Shown here: positions 22,570 to 34,960 of the stretch, one piece after another
Position numbering within the stretch: the stretch's first letter is position 1
Layout: each line of letters starts with the position of its first letter
NCBI GenBank assembly: GCA_021442155.1
Contig: CM038225.1
Coordinates: 85,634,925 to 85,698,924, forward strand
DNA length: 64,000 nt
Direction of reading: 5' to 3'
From: Cymbidium sinense
Taxonomy: Eukaryota; Streptophyta; Magnoliopsida; Asparagales; Orchidaceae
The notes under the pieces: model-generated
Told to the model about the DNA's origin: nothing
Database searches by the model: none
The model's input: only the letters and a program-made list of their open reading frames with translations
Translations under genes and position numbers: made by a program

Positions 22570-23350
22570 AGAATAGTGCCCCCGCTCTACAGTACTGAGG
22601 CACCAAGTCCTAACACCGATGAAATGAGCCCTCGAGAATGATGTCTTTGGCTCTCCTCCTCATAGCACCAAGGTGCCAAGTACCGAGCACCGTTGTGCTA
22701 AGTTCTCAGGTTAATTTCTTATTTATAAGGCTACAATGCTATATTTCAGTGCCATAGCACTACCCTCTTAGGTTACAAAACTAAGAAACATATTTAGAAC
22801 AACATTGTAATGCTATTTTTCTAGTGTTGAGGCACTAAATTTTACTATCAAACTTGATTCTAGTGTAAAACAAAATTCTCCCTCTATTAATCTTGGAATT
22901 GGGATAAGGGAGAAGGGCGCTTTGTGTCAAAGATTATAAAACATATCATTGATAAGGTGTTATGCTACCAAAATTTTAAATTTTCTCAAAACTATTAAAT
23001 CTTAGACACAGATGAAACAACATCGAGGCACTGATGTGCTGGCTTTGAGGCGTTGAGGTGCCAGTGTCGAAGCACCGAGTCATCGAGAAAATTAAACTTT
23101 AGTCACTCATCTGACAATGCCATGACATTGATATCTCAACTCCAAGACACTATGCTCTCAAAAAATTAAACTTTAGGTATTCAACTGATAGCATTGAGGC
23201 TTTGATCTCTCTAATATTAAGTCAAATCTAAAGCATCATAGCCCTATCTATGTAGTGTTGAGGTGTTGAGTTCTCGGGTTTTGAACATATATCTTTCAAC
23301 TAATGATGCCAAGTGTTGGTTTTGCAACGCCGAGGTGCTAAGCCCTCAGT
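22570..23350. repeat. Cluster of degenerate GCACCGAGGTGC-type palindromic words in 5' LTR
   Basis: Loosely repeated words such as AGCACCAAGGTGCCAAGT, GCACCGAGTC and TTGAGGCGTTGAGGTGCC. The same vocabulary occurs in the right LTR (41930-42640), in copies A/B (400-1060, 8900-9260) and at 60.7-61.0 kb. Spacing is irregular, so this is not a clean tandem repeat. Confidence 0.55.
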
Positions 23351-25379
23351 ATTATTTATTTTTGAACTGAAACTTTTATTATTAAGCTTTTAAATCCTAG
23401 AACATTCCACATAATAAAGATAAACACAAAGCATATAAATGAAGAAATTTTATTAATACCAAAGTTTATTACAAAAAATTTCACAATAAATAAATAAAAG
23501 AGAAAGAAAAGAGAAAATTACAAATAACAAAAAAAAGAAGGGGAAAACTAATAGTCTTATTCAATGTCATCCTACTCCACTTCTTCTTCTTTCACCTCCA
23601 ATGGGGTACTCACATAAGGGTGATAATGAGGCACCGTAAGAAAAAAAAACCTGACCTAGATGCACATGAAAGCTACAGTTTTCAAATATATGAACAAGTA
23701 CTGAGTTAAACTCAATCATGTATAAAATTGGTGCTGTTGTTGAACCACATGGCGGTCAAATTTTTTTTCTAATTTTTACTATTGTCGACTGGTTTCACCA
23801 ATCTTTTTCCTTAAATCTAAGATTTTTTCTTCAATTTCTTGGACTTACTTATTTAAGGTCTTAGAGGATTTGGGTGTGTACTGAAAAGTGCATGAGCTTT
23901 ATCTCACCTTAGTCCTCGAGCCAAATCCTTTAATTATTCTTTTAGTCAGGGGAGCCCTTTGAATTAAGGCTTCTTCAATAGACTCCCCTTGCGCACCCGT
24001 CGCAACACACAAAGGATACCTAAGAGAAGAATGATCATACCCTACTGTAGTACTATATCTAAGCATATTACAAATAAAATTATAAACGATCCTCCCTACA
24101 AAATCCCTTTTAAATTATAAAATTCAAAACAACTCTATCCCTAGTTACCTCACTCATATTGCAGTGTACAATAACTTGGTAGAAATAAAATAGTGTCAAG
24201 CTTTGGCCTCAACATCAAGGATGGAAAGAAAATTAATAATCTTCCTCCCAATTTTTCCACTAAACACTAGAATTTCTAAGTGAAAAATTAAGGATTTCAA
24301 CAAAATTGGGATGATCATTACAATAGAAGAGATACTAATTGTACACTACATCTTGTAAATTATAGTATGCATTAATAATACTACTATCAAAACTTGCTAG
24401 TTTTCCTAAGATGAAAACTCTATTATTCTGGTGCTCTTTCTCATAGGTGAAGAATTATCGTACCATAGAAACAACACAAGAGTTGTAATCATAGACTAAC
24501 TTCTCCTAGCCTCGTTTGTTGATAATTCTCTCTACGGTCCTGCCCGAATTGTAGAAGCACCTCTCCAGAATGAGATATTTGTCTAGGAGAGTGTGGTGAC
24601 ATCATTCCTCCACCTCTATACTAACAAACATGTTAAGATTGTCGATAACCTTCTCCGATGTATTTCATCATCATGTTGGCTTTCCTAAGTAGAATGCAAG
24701 CTAAGAAAAAAAGGGCAAGAGAACTCTAGAAAGGAGCCAAGAGTTTAGAATGAAAAATTTATAGCCTAAGAGTGCTATTTATAAATTAGACACACATTAC
24801 ATTGATTTGACATTGTTGAATCGCCTCTAAATTTCTAAGATTTAAGACCAACGTCGTAGTGCTCTATATGTGGCACCTAGGCATTGGTCACCTAGTCAAA
24901 ATAGTTATTGTGCTAGTAAAAAAGAACACTTATTACTATTTAATATCATTAATTTTGTAATTGACTAAAACTAAAAAGCATCTCAGATATTGATGGAATG
25001 TCGTAGTGCTTTGACTCAACGTTGTGATGTTGGTCAAAACTTCTATCTTTTTTGGTTATATGCATTTGCTAGCCTTTTTTAGCTGAACTTTGACTAGCAT
25101 AGTGGCACGACATCATTAGCTCTTAAACCCTAGTCAACTAATCAACCTGATCCTATTATTCAAAATTCAATGCTAAGGTACTGCAATGCCGACCTTATAA
25201 TGCTATGGCGCTGAACCCTAGGGTTTTAAGACATGAATTCCTAAAATGCTAATTACTCAATGCTAAGAATTCATTTTAATAGCATTGAAGCTCTACCATG
25301 ATAGTTCCTAGGCACTATATTTCCAACACTTTGGGACCCTTAGAATTATAAATTAATATTTACCACGCAAACATCCTAT

Positions 25380-25700
25380 TAATATACTTGTTCGTCGTAT
25401 GAACACCTTACTATCATTCCAAAGAGATGTATGTCCAATCTATTTATTCGCCATGCGAACAACCCTACAATAATGGCATTCCAAAGGGATGTAAGTTCAA
25501 TCTATACATTCGCCATGTGAACAATATATAAAATATTGGTATTTTAAAGGGATGTAAGAAGCTCTCCATACAAACATTCCTACTTGGAATGTTCAGAATC
25601 TACTTGTTCACTATGCAAACATCACTATATTCTGACTTTCCTATAAATGTAAGCCCAATCTATTTATCTATTCTCCATACAAACATCCCTACACCATAAC
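25380..25700. repeat. ~57-bp minisatellite inside the 5' LTR (about 6 units)
   Basis: Units centred on TCGCCATGYGAACA followed by CCAAAGGGATGTAAGTCCAATCTAT-like sequence. Core words start near 25391, 25448, 25510, 25564, 25608 and 25673. The right LTR has the matching array at 51770-52140, so it predates insertion. Confidence 0.78.
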
Positions 25701-26165
25701 CCCTACACTAAAATCCTAGTCAACTTGGGATATGTAAAACAAGGCAACCCATGGCTATTAGTCAAACTCTCTGGACATTATGGCTAATAGCCCTTTGATG
25801 TTGTTAGACTAGAATAACATAGTCCTGTGATGATGGAACCATGATATCTTGATCGAGACAACCTCCTATTTCAGTAAGACAATTATCTATGCAATGTCAC
25901 ACACACCACTAAACACCAATTCATATCATAGATATATTTGTTTCAAACCTTAATCGAGAGTTCTCTCCTACTACAATAAGATAGGTAATTAACTATGAAT
26001 GCTTACGTTCATAAGAAGTATAACCAAAATTTAAATAAACCCTAATATAATGTTAGGGGAAATCTAGTTGAATATATATTAGTCTACCTTATGAAAAACA
26101 TATTCTTACCCATCCCAATAAAGTTAGCAGAGAGTTTCCCAAAAGATATTTTTTTTGAGCGATCA

Positions 26166-26357
26166 GATTTATGTCGACTATTCTAGGGATTACTTTTTCT
26201 CTATTTATGGTTGGAAAATTTAAAATATATGGCATCTTCATAGACTTAAATATCAGGTTATATCATTTTAAAATTTTAGGTTCCTAAAATTTTGTAGAAT
26301 GTGACTTTAGATCTATGACCATGTTCGAAACTATCCATGGCAAATTTGACAAACATG
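26166..26357 (+). other. Tat element 5' leader
   Basis: Between the LTR end and the first open segment. This is where a tRNA primer-binding site should lie; none of the common complements (for example the initiator methionine type) is visible, probably through decay. Confidence 0.45.
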
Positions 26358-26801
26358 ATGACTGTGAAGCTAGGAGAGTGGTCCACCATTATATTCTCTC
26401 AGGCCATAATCGATGCTGGTTTTGTTGGAGCTACTCACCAATTTAGAATGGTTTATGAGTTCATCTAGTTCGTACCTATTGGACCTATAATGAAGCCTAT
26501 CACTGAGGGCATCAAAATGCAAAAAGCATTCAATAAAAGAAATTTGTCGAATGTGAGCATTTCAAATGAGCTTAAGCCTAAAGCCTTGACCTCAAAGAGG
26601 GGTTCTATTTTTGATAAACTATCAAAGGCAATGCCGATAATGCCCGCTAATGATAAGATGGACGTCAATCCCAAGTTGAAATCTATCATTTTCAATCCAC
26701 TTAACAGTGCATTAGAGGAGCTACTATCCCACAAAATACTACTTTTACTCCAAGCAAGCAAGATCGTGAATCATGTTTCTCAAGTTTTAAGATGTCCATG
26801 A
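26358..26801 (+). pseudogene. Upstream ORF of the Tat element, function unknown
   Basis: A plus-strand frame of about 148 codons starting MTVKLGEWSTIIFSQAII and continuing as MVYEFI-stop-FVPIGPIMKPITEG and KPKALTSKRGSIFDKL. One in-frame TAG (near 26468) divides it; the part from 26490 is open for 103 codons. It precedes the gag domain by over 1 kb. Ogre-like Tat elements often carry an additional ORF ahead of gag, and this may be one; alternatively it is the diverged N-terminus of gag. No domain recognised. Confidence 0.5.
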
Positions 26802-27956
26802 GAGCTAGAAGAAAGTGTAATGCTAGTTGTAAACTGGATTGCCTGTGCAAACTGAACAATAACATTAATCACTAGTGGAAGTGAATATACCCATCAAAAA
26901 TAATTTTGAACTACTTAGGTGGGTCAAAAGTAACAGTTCGGAGAGAACAATGAGAAGTCTTTCAAGGATAAGTATGTGCATCATATCTCACAAGCGTGAC
27001 CAAATAAGAAGGATACTATTTCCATCAAAATCTACAAAGTTTTGAAGTTTGTTAAAATAGAAGCCTGGAAAGAAGAATTAAGTACCTATTAAGCCAAGTC
27101 ACCAACTTCATAAATTCCTACTCTAAGGGAGGTGAGAATATTAATAATATTATGTTTGCCTTGAGAAAAATTCAAAACTTAGGAGTCCAATATTCGATGA
27201 ACACCAATAATGAGCCATTAAGTACAAGGGTACTAAGTGGTTAGTTGTTGAAAGTTCCAAACAACCACTATGAAAAAGTAATCTAATTCATCTGATGCAC
27301 ACTAGGGTGTGACATCTAGGATGCATTCCCAGAAATCCACCACTAGAATGTCTCAATTAATTTTGGTATCTAAAGAGTCCCAAGTCATCTAAGATGAGAC
27401 AACTCAACATGAAATAGCTCCACCAAAGGTCAAAGAATTGAATCTCATATCATCAACAAGAAATGTTGGTCTTAAAAAACTCAGCCAGTGGATGATGACA
27501 TAAATAATCAACTCTTCTGAGGAGATGAGGATTTCCCAATCAATGAAGAGCAATAAATTCTAGACTTGAATGGGTTGATGAAAGAGCTATTTGGTCAACT
27601 TAACCTCATAGTAATTGCAACACAGTAAATACCTCTAAGGAATCCTTCGGATATGATCAACCCAACAGCTAAAACTTAGGGAATGCAAAATGTTGTACCC
27701 AATTTTCCAATAGTTTTAATGCAAAGGCAAGAACTCCTAGGGGAAGTTACATTAAATGTTTATCAAGAAGTTAATGTTATTACCAAGTCCCAAGTAGAAG
27801 ATCTCATCTAGAAAGTCAAAGCCATCATTGCTTTAGAAACTACTGAACAGTTAGTTAGAAAGGCTGACCATAGTCGACAGAATATAACCAAGTACAATAT
27901 TATCAAGGGTACGTTATGCCAAAATTTAACACCTTTTTGGGCACAAAAATTTGTGA
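26802..27956 (+). pseudogene. Decayed gag N-terminal / leader region
   Basis: Stop-broken sequence between the upstream ORF and the recognisable gag core. Short stretches such as NVYQEVNVITKSQVEDLI near 27750 look protein-derived, but no domain can be assigned. Confidence 0.4.
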
Positions 27957-28910
27957 CAATATTTGGCCCAATTTAAAGCCACTTGTGAAAATACTAGAAG
28001 AAATGACACCTTACTGCTATGACAATTTGTTAGTTTAGTTAGCAGTCTTACCAACACAGCCTTTGAGTGGTATGTTAAGTTATCCAAAGACTCAGTAAAA
28101 ACCTTCACCGAGTTGAAAATGCTCTTCATCAAGAAATTTATAGGTGTAATCAATAAAGTAATAATAGCAGGTCTCACCTTGAAAAAGAGAAGAAATGCTG
28201 AAAGTATTACAAAATAAATTACAAGATGGAGATATCTAATTATGAAATATGATCAACAGCTCATAGAGAGGCATGTAGTAGAACTCCTCATGGGGAACAT
28301 CGATGATCAAATGGCCCAAATATAGCTATGGCTATAATTAATATGTTCCAAGAATTATTAGATTGTGTAGCCAAGTTTGAAAGGCTTCTGAAGTAAAAGG
28401 TGTTAATACCAACTATAATAATAATCCCTTTGGGAAAGGAAAGCAAACTAAGTTGCATGATTCAAAGAAGAATGGCATGAATACAACATGCACATTCACA
28501 GCTGAAAAAAAAAAAATGGAGGTGCGACAACCTTGCGACCAACGACAAAGCCAATAGAGGATAAAAAAGGGCCAATCCTCCAAGAGAAGATGGTTAACAA
28601 TATTCATTCTGAAGAGAATGTACTACTGAGATCTTTAAACATGCCCAAAAATTATGATTATAATTGCCAGCATCACGTCGGCCAAGCCAAGTTGACAAAG
28701 TTGATTCCAACTTTTGTCAAAGCTCTGCAAATAAAAAAATAAAGGAAATCTAAAAAAACCAAAGTCTGAATAGAAAAAATGATTGACTTTTTAGAATAGT
28801 ATGAACGACCTCTTTGAAAGCTAGTTAATCTAGAAAAATATATGCATCACTTATAACTTGACATGCAAAATCCTGAAGAAGAGGTTTCAAAAGAAACATG
28901 TCAAGTCATT
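27957..28910 (+). pseudogene. Tat gag (retrotransposon gag domain), broken
   Basis: Plus-strand translation gives QYLAQFKATCENTRRNDTLL, a TGA, then SLVSSLTNTAFEWYVKLS, KTFTELKMLFIKKFIG and RRNAESITK-stop-ITRWRYL...VVELLMGNIDDQM. This matches the retrotransposon gag capsid domain (the FEWY, F..LF...F and L..I.RWR positions are family hallmarks). In-frame stops lie at 28020 (TGA) and in the K-stop-ITRW segment (TAA). The sequence after 28320 is gag-like but frame-shifted. In a live element the product forms the virus-like particle. Confidence 0.82.
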
Positions 28911-28914
28911 AACA

Positions 28915-31640
28915 TGTGAAAAATTCATGGGCCTCATCTCATATGAAATTGATTTTAATGATAACAAATACATGTTCAAATGCTAATAATCAAGTTAAAT
29001 TCAAGTGTTTATGAAAAATTCTTCAGCTCCTAATTTTTCAATTATATAGAATGCTAAAGCTATTGGACATGGATTGGGTGAAAATTTTATAAGAATAATT
29101 ATATTAAGGTAAATGAAATGCTCTAAAATAAAATATATCATTCATTCATTTTAAAATAATCTATATTAAATTATTCATAAACACTATATTTCACATTTAC
29201 AATTATTCTTTAAAATTATTCATTTTTTGGATAATCTAAACTAAATGCATAAACCATGTTACATTTATTGTGCTTCCAAGAAAGTTAAATTAAGTTCACA
29301 TCTCATGAAACTATTTTCATGCTAAAATATGTTCATTATCCATTTATTAGTTGCATAAAATCCAATTATCATGGAATTATCCTTGTATTATTTTTCTCTC
29401 CTATTATCTTAGTTTTCTTTCTCATATCCTATTTTTCATCCTAAATCTTTTTGGCTGAATTTTTTCATGATTATTTACTAAATAAATTATATGAGAATTA
29501 TTCAAACTATTTTCATAATTATCTCATATAAATAAATAAAATATTTATTTGAATCTTTAATTTGAACTATTTTTAATTCAAATTAAATATTCTCTTGATT
29601 ACATATGCAAATTTGAACTTAACTCTTTATGGAATAGTTTTGTGGCTGATCATATGGTACTCTAGTTGATTTAATTTAATTAATTTGAATTTATCTAAGT
29701 TAATTCAAATTCAATCAAAATAAGCATAGAATTATCTTCTTTCTTTTTATATAAATTCTATTTTTACAAACCTTCCATGGCCGACCATATCTTTACTTAA
29801 ATTCAAATTAATCACTTGATGAATATTATTTGAACTCTCCTAAGATCCGACTCATCACTATTTAATTTGATATAAGAACATTAAAATAAATTTAATCTAA
29901 TTTTGGAATGTTGCTTGGCCAAATTTTCAATATTTCTATTGTATTTAATTTAAAATGTTATAGAATAATATATTTTATTCTTTCATTCAATTAATTTAAA
30001 TTGATTGAATATTCCATGATATTGCATTGAATTAAAATTGAATCCCTTCATGGAAACTCCTTTGGCAAACCCTATCATGCTAATTTATTTAAATAAATTT
30101 TTAAATTTTCTAAAAAAATATCTCTTGGTTGATTTTCCTCTTAATTAAATTTAATTGATTCAATTGAATTACTTACCAATTTATATTTCCATTTTCCTTG
30201 CCTTGGGAAAAATCCTCTCATGCAAATTGAAATGCAAATTAACTTTTCTTACCAAATAGGATTTCCCTCTTCTTTTTGGCTTAGTTGAACCCTTCATCAT
30301 TTAAATTACTTTTATTTTTAATTGATTTGTGTTCAATCAATTCCAAATTTATTTTCCCTACTATTTTTTTTAGCTTGGCCAACCCCTATTAACCTCTCAA
30401 CCTATATGTGTATCTCTTTAGACTAAGGTTAACTTCATCTTGGATATTTCTCCTCTTGGTTTAGCCCTTGCAAAAATTTTCTTGGAGATTTCTTTCAAGT
30501 GCTAACCTCTAACATTCTTCCTCTTTCTTCCATCAAGTGATTTCTTTCAAGTTCACACTAAATAACTTGGAGGATTGGTGGATTTCCATGTGGTCAAAAG
30601 CTTAACAAGGTGCAATCATCCATATTTTTTTATTATACAAGCTAAGTGACCTTGTTCTCCTTCTTAGCTTGAGTTTCTTATGCATTTGGAAATTTATTTT
30701 GTGCTTAACTTATCTATTGCTACATTTTGTCAAGTTGGTCGAAAGCTTGGTGGTTGATTGATTAAAGTTTGTTATTGTAATTTTTTTTTCTCTTCTTCAC
30801 TCCTACATATTCTAAAGAGAGATTGTTTTCTTGTTGATTATTTTATATAGAATACTTATGAGTAACAAGTTTTATTACTTCTAAATCATCTCATCTTTTG
30901 CATAAATAATAATTTCTTTAAAAGAGAATTCACTTGAGTTTATGTAGTTTCCTATTGCACATACATTTGATATCTCCTAAACTCAAGTCTCTTTGTAATA
31001 ATTTGATTGGTATAGTTTTTCAAATCATCATTGTGGTACATTTTAAATCATTAATTAAATCACTTTCAATTTAAGTTATTACATTCTTTTCAAATTATTT
31101 TTAAAGTTTATTTCACATCTTATACATCTTTCAAGCTTAATCATTACATTCAAGTTTAGACATCAATTAAAGTGAGCTATCTTTCTTACCTTTATTTTCA
31201 CTTGCCTTAATATTATTGTAGTTGGTTTTGAGATAAAAATTATTTTAAAATTGAGAGTTAGATACTTTCATATTCCGCTTTCTTGTTCTATTATTGGGCT
31301 ATACTTGCCCATTAAGAAAAGTACATGTTGAGTTGTACTTGCCCATTACTTTCTCGTGAAGGAGAGTATAAGAGATTTATTGTAATCTCACTTTGTTTTA
31401 GTGAATTCCTAGCCTGGGTGGATAGTCATGAACATAAGCCAGTTTTGGGGTTTGGCCGAACCAAGCAAAAATCCCTGTCTTCTCTTTCTTTACTTTCTTG
31501 CACTTAACTTTTCTACTATTTATTTTTAGTTGTTTCATTTCACTAAACCATTATTATTAAGTATTTATAAAGTTAAAATTAAGTTTTAAAATTTATTTTT
31601 AAAACACAATTCACCCCTCCCACTCGGGTGCTATAGCTAA
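28915..31640. mobile_element. Probable nested LTR-type insertion (solo LTR?) between gag and protease
   Basis: About 2.7 kb of non-coding AT-rich DNA interrupts the gag-protease junction, where Tat elements normally continue coding. Its start contains TGAAATTGATTTTAATGATA and AACAAAT, and its end contains CAATTCACCCCTCCCACTCG followed by GGTG; both are common at the termini of plant (often copia-type) LTRs. I could not find a convincing target duplication or exact TG...CA ends, so both the boundaries and the solo-LTR interpretation are approximate. Coding sequence resumes by about 31680. Confidence 0.5.
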
Positions 31641-31669
31641 GTAATAAATTCTAATCTTTAAACAGAAAG

Positions 31670-32160
31670 TGAAGCATGTTATATGATTATAACTTCAATT
31701 AACTTAGAGGAAGAGCTATGCTTTCCCAAAGAAAAGCCTATCAAAAGGAAAGTTAAATCAAGCTCAAACAAGTTAAGTCCTAAACTAGGTAGTAGTTCGA
31801 AGAGCTCTGAAAGCTTTAAAAATTTTAAAGAAACACAGTTTAGAAACTTCTTCTGATAAATAAAATTCAATAGAAGAAGTAACTCAAGTCTAATTAAAAT
31901 GAATTTCTCCACCTCCACAACATAAAGCTAGCCATAAAGGGAAAGAAAATTAAATTAATGAAAATATCTTACTCCACCACTGACTAAATCTCAAAGGTTT
32001 ACTAAAATAAGAGTAGACTATAATTTTTTGGCACATTTACGCAAGCTCTTGGCCTTATTAAGTATCTATAATGCTCTCATATTATCCAAAGATATTAATT
32101 AAAGACTTACAAAATATAAAATAATATAAAACATTATTCACTAAAGAGAGAATGAAAGAG
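31670..32160 (+). pseudogene. Linker between gag and protease, decayed
   Basis: Plus-strand EEELCFPKEKPIKRKVKSSS then KLGSSSKSSESFKN, a lysine/serine-rich polar segment as expected between gag and pol, ending in stops. No domain. Confidence 0.45.
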
Positions 32161-32900
32161 GATCTAATCTCTTAAAAATCAGCAACCATCATATTTAGTG
32201 ACAATGACCTATTGTTATGGACAACCGAGCACAATCGATCACTTTATATCACAGCTAAATGTAATTTTGCCTGCATAAAAAGATATTGATCTACCTACAT
32301 TACAATCAATCTCTTAACAATTAGGACACTTAGAGCATTAGGTTTAGAAGTTTGCTATCTAGATAAAAGTACAATATTTCTACAAGGATTAATGAACAAG
32401 GACAACAAATCTTAGAATCCATTATCCTGCTCTTATGCTTTAGGGAACTATAAATGGAAGCTAAATTTTATGTGATCAAAGCCAAAGTTGTATACAAAGT
32501 GCTCTTTGGTTGGTCATGGATTCATAAATACTGCATAGTACCTTAAACTCTCCATCAATGTATGAAATACAATCAAAATGGTGAAGAGAATCAAATTGAT
32601 GGTGACATGAATCCATTCTTAATATATGAGATCAAGATTTACGATGATGCCAAGTACTTCATGTTTAAGAAAGTAGATGAAGTCAATTCCTAAAAGCAAG
32701 TGGCTCCACCTATCAAGCTAAGGCTAAAGGGCATTAATTCAAAAGCTAAAAGTACCAATAAATCAAAACAACCCAATGTAATTCCCCACTTTGACAATGA
32801 TACTGAGAATGATGAAGATGAGTTAATACTAGTAATGTGGCATAATAAGAAAGCCTCAATGCCAAAAGAAAGAAAAAGCTAGTACTAGTAATGTGGCAAA
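32160..32900 (+). pseudogene. Tat aspartic protease and post-protease segment
   Basis: Plus-strand fragments give IIFSDNDLLLWTTEHNRSLY, INLLTIRTLRALGLEV, then KAKFYVIKAKVVYKVLFGWS followed by WIHKYCIVP, LHQCMKYNQNGEE and FDNDTENDEDELI. These match the Tat pol N-terminus (ITFTDEDL, VNLLP.RTLRALG, LLGR.WIH....VPS.LHQC). The DSG/DPGS catalytic triplet falls where a frame break has destroyed it. The frame shifts at least twice. A live enzyme would cleave the gag-pol polyprotein. Confidence 0.83.
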
Positions 32901-33099
32901 ATAATTAGAGAAAACTCATATTTCTTTAATAATGGTACCCGAATCCCAAATATTCAACAAGGCTATAAAAATAACTATAATATTAAGGGCACATATAAAA
33001 GCCTTAACAACTTCAAGGAAAGAGGAAATAGAATAGTTAAAAACTTTATGTCCCTTCTAGAAAGGGTCACAAGGAACGTGAGGTCCTTTCCTACAAAAT

Positions 33100-33790
33100 T
33101 GAAGAGCAAACTATAAATCTCATGCAATGACTATTTAAAGAAGATGATTTTGAGAAAGAAGATATTTCAATTATTATTCCTCAATACTTCTCATCAGCTC
33201 TAAATGAGCTGATTAAGAATAATATTCAACCTAGACAAACAAATATACAAGCCTGATTATTCAAAGGCTTTGGCAAATGGACGGCGTCCAAAATTCCATA
33301 GAATATGAAATATTTACCACATAGAGATTGGGACATATTCCTTTGGCATTTCTCCTAATGAGCTCATGCTGTGCCATATCCTATAAAGAAGAATTCCCTT
33401 TGGAAATTACAAATGAATGAGAGGACATTTGACATGAAAATGGAAATGCACCAGAAGATGAATTAATAATTGACTTCAAATAAGCTCCAAAATAATTTGA
33501 AGAAGGAAATAAATCCATCATCGATCAACTTCAGGAAATCAACATGGATACTGAAGAAGAACCTAGGCCAACCTTTGTTAGTGCCAACCTCACGTCAAAA
33601 AAATTAGAGAAGTTAAAAGCACTACTTTATGAACATAATGAATTTTTTGTATGAAATTATAATGAAATGATAAGCTTATCATTAGATGTACATTACATAA
33701 GCTTGCCATTAAGTTTGATGTATAGCCTGTAAAGCAAGCATCAAGGAAAATGTGATTAGAAATTGAAGAGCTAGTAATCATTGAAACCCA
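33100..33790 (+). pseudogene. Pol linker before RT, decayed
   Basis: Acidic, low-conservation region (KEDDFEKEDISIIIPQYF and similar) with many stops. Position and composition fit the spacer between protease and RT in Tat pol. Nothing else recognised. Confidence 0.5.
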
Positions 33791-33794
33791 AAGC

Positions 33795-34330
33795 TCATTG
33801 AAGCTGGATTCATCTGTGAAGATAAGTATGCTGATTGCATTGTCAATATTGTCCTAATAAGGGAAAAAAATGGACAAATCTGTGCTTACATTGACTTCAG
33901 GGATTTAAAAAAAGTATATCTAAAAGATGACTTTCCACTACCTAATACAGAACTCATGGTAGACAACACATCAAACTATGATATATTCTCCTTTAAGGAT
34001 GGTTCATCAAGCTACAACTAAATTATAATGACTCCATAAGATAAAAAGCATACACCCTTCCGCACAATAATCAGTATATATTGCTACAATGTGATGCCAT
34101 TTAGCTTGAAAAATGCTAGCTCTACATACTGAAAGACAATGACTTGCATCTTTGATGACCTCATACATAGGTATGTGGAATGTTACATCGATGATTTGGT
34201 TGTCAAGAGCAAGAATCAAAGTGAGCACATAAATGATTTTAGAGTTGTATTTGATAGAATTTGCAGTTTCAACTTAAAGATGAATCCATTGAAATGTGAT
34301 TTTTGGTGTGACTTATAAAAAATTCTTGAG
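33795..34330 (+). pseudogene. Tat reverse transcriptase, broken
   Basis: One plus-strand frame with few stops gives AGFICEDKYADCIVNIVL, NGQICAYIDFRDLKK, DDFPLPNTELMVD, FSFKDGSSSYN-stop-I, VMPFSLKNASSTY and finally CYIDDLVVKSKNQSEHINDF with FNLKMNPLKCDF. The catalytic YIDD is at 34184-34195. The first aspartate position of the palm reads FKDGSSSYN. Motif order and the YIDDLVVKSK signature are those of Tat RT. Several stops, including a TAA where glutamine is expected after SSSYN, inactivate it. Confidence 0.93.
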
Positions 34331-34960
34331 CTTTATTGTGCACCATAGAGGGATTGAAATTAAATCCTCTAAAATAAAAGCAAAAATATAAATGTCATCG
34401 CCAAAGATCTTGAAGCAACTACATTAACTAAAAGACAAATTGGCTTACATTATGAAGGTTCATTTCTAATCTTTCTCCTTTTCACTTGATTGATGAAAAA
34501 GAATGCACCTTTTATATGGGATGATGCTTGTCAAGAAGCATTTGATAGCATAAAATAATATTTATTACATCTCCCAATTTTGCAACACTAATAACTAGAA
34601 AACCATTGACATTATATATAATGACCTTAAAAGAATCATTAGAAGCTTTGTTAGCTCAGAACAATGGAAGAAGAGAACAAAATTCCTTGTACATAATAAT
34701 TCGATGTCTGATAGGAGCCAAAATAAGGTATTCTCCTATTGAGAAGTAATGTCTAGCATTGATATTTAATATGCAAAGATTGTGGAAATATATGCTATCA
34801 CATTAAATAACCTTGATGATTTAAAGTTGACTCTTAAATTCTTAATGACTAGACCTACCCTAGCAAGTTGCTTAGCTAAATAAGAGGTCATATTGCTTCA
34901 ATTTGATATAACATATGTCCCACAAAAGGTTATAAAAGGGTAAGCTCACTGACTTTCTAG
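34331..34960 (+). pseudogene. RNase H (first) region of Tat pol, decayed
   Basis: APFIWDDACQEAFDSIK at about 34508 is the connection into the classical RNase H of gypsy pol. Later fragments (LLRSNV, MQRLWKYMLSH and KLTDFLAAHPLP near 34940) match the rest of that domain and the spacer that follows it in Tat elements. Many stops. Confidence 0.75.

Larger units (their letters stand above)
21732..26165 (+). repeat. 5' LTR of the Tat element (~4.43 kb)
   Basis: Begins TGCATCTAAAAATTTTGAAA and ends GCGATCA. It aligns from end to end with the right LTR, e.g. GCCCACTCTAGRGGGCTTCTTTT, CTCACATAAGGGTGATAATG and GTCAACCTGATCCTATTATT appear in both (R variable). Similarity is moderate with many indels, so the element is old. 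It contains a TATA box, GCACCGAGGTGC-like words around 22570-23350, and a ~57-bp tandem array near its 3' end. Open frames inside it are short and unsupported. Confidence 0.88.

Noticed and set aside
26166..26200. tRNA primer-binding site after the 5' LTR
   Set aside because: Looked for complements of common plant tRNA 3' ends and saw none; not annotated.
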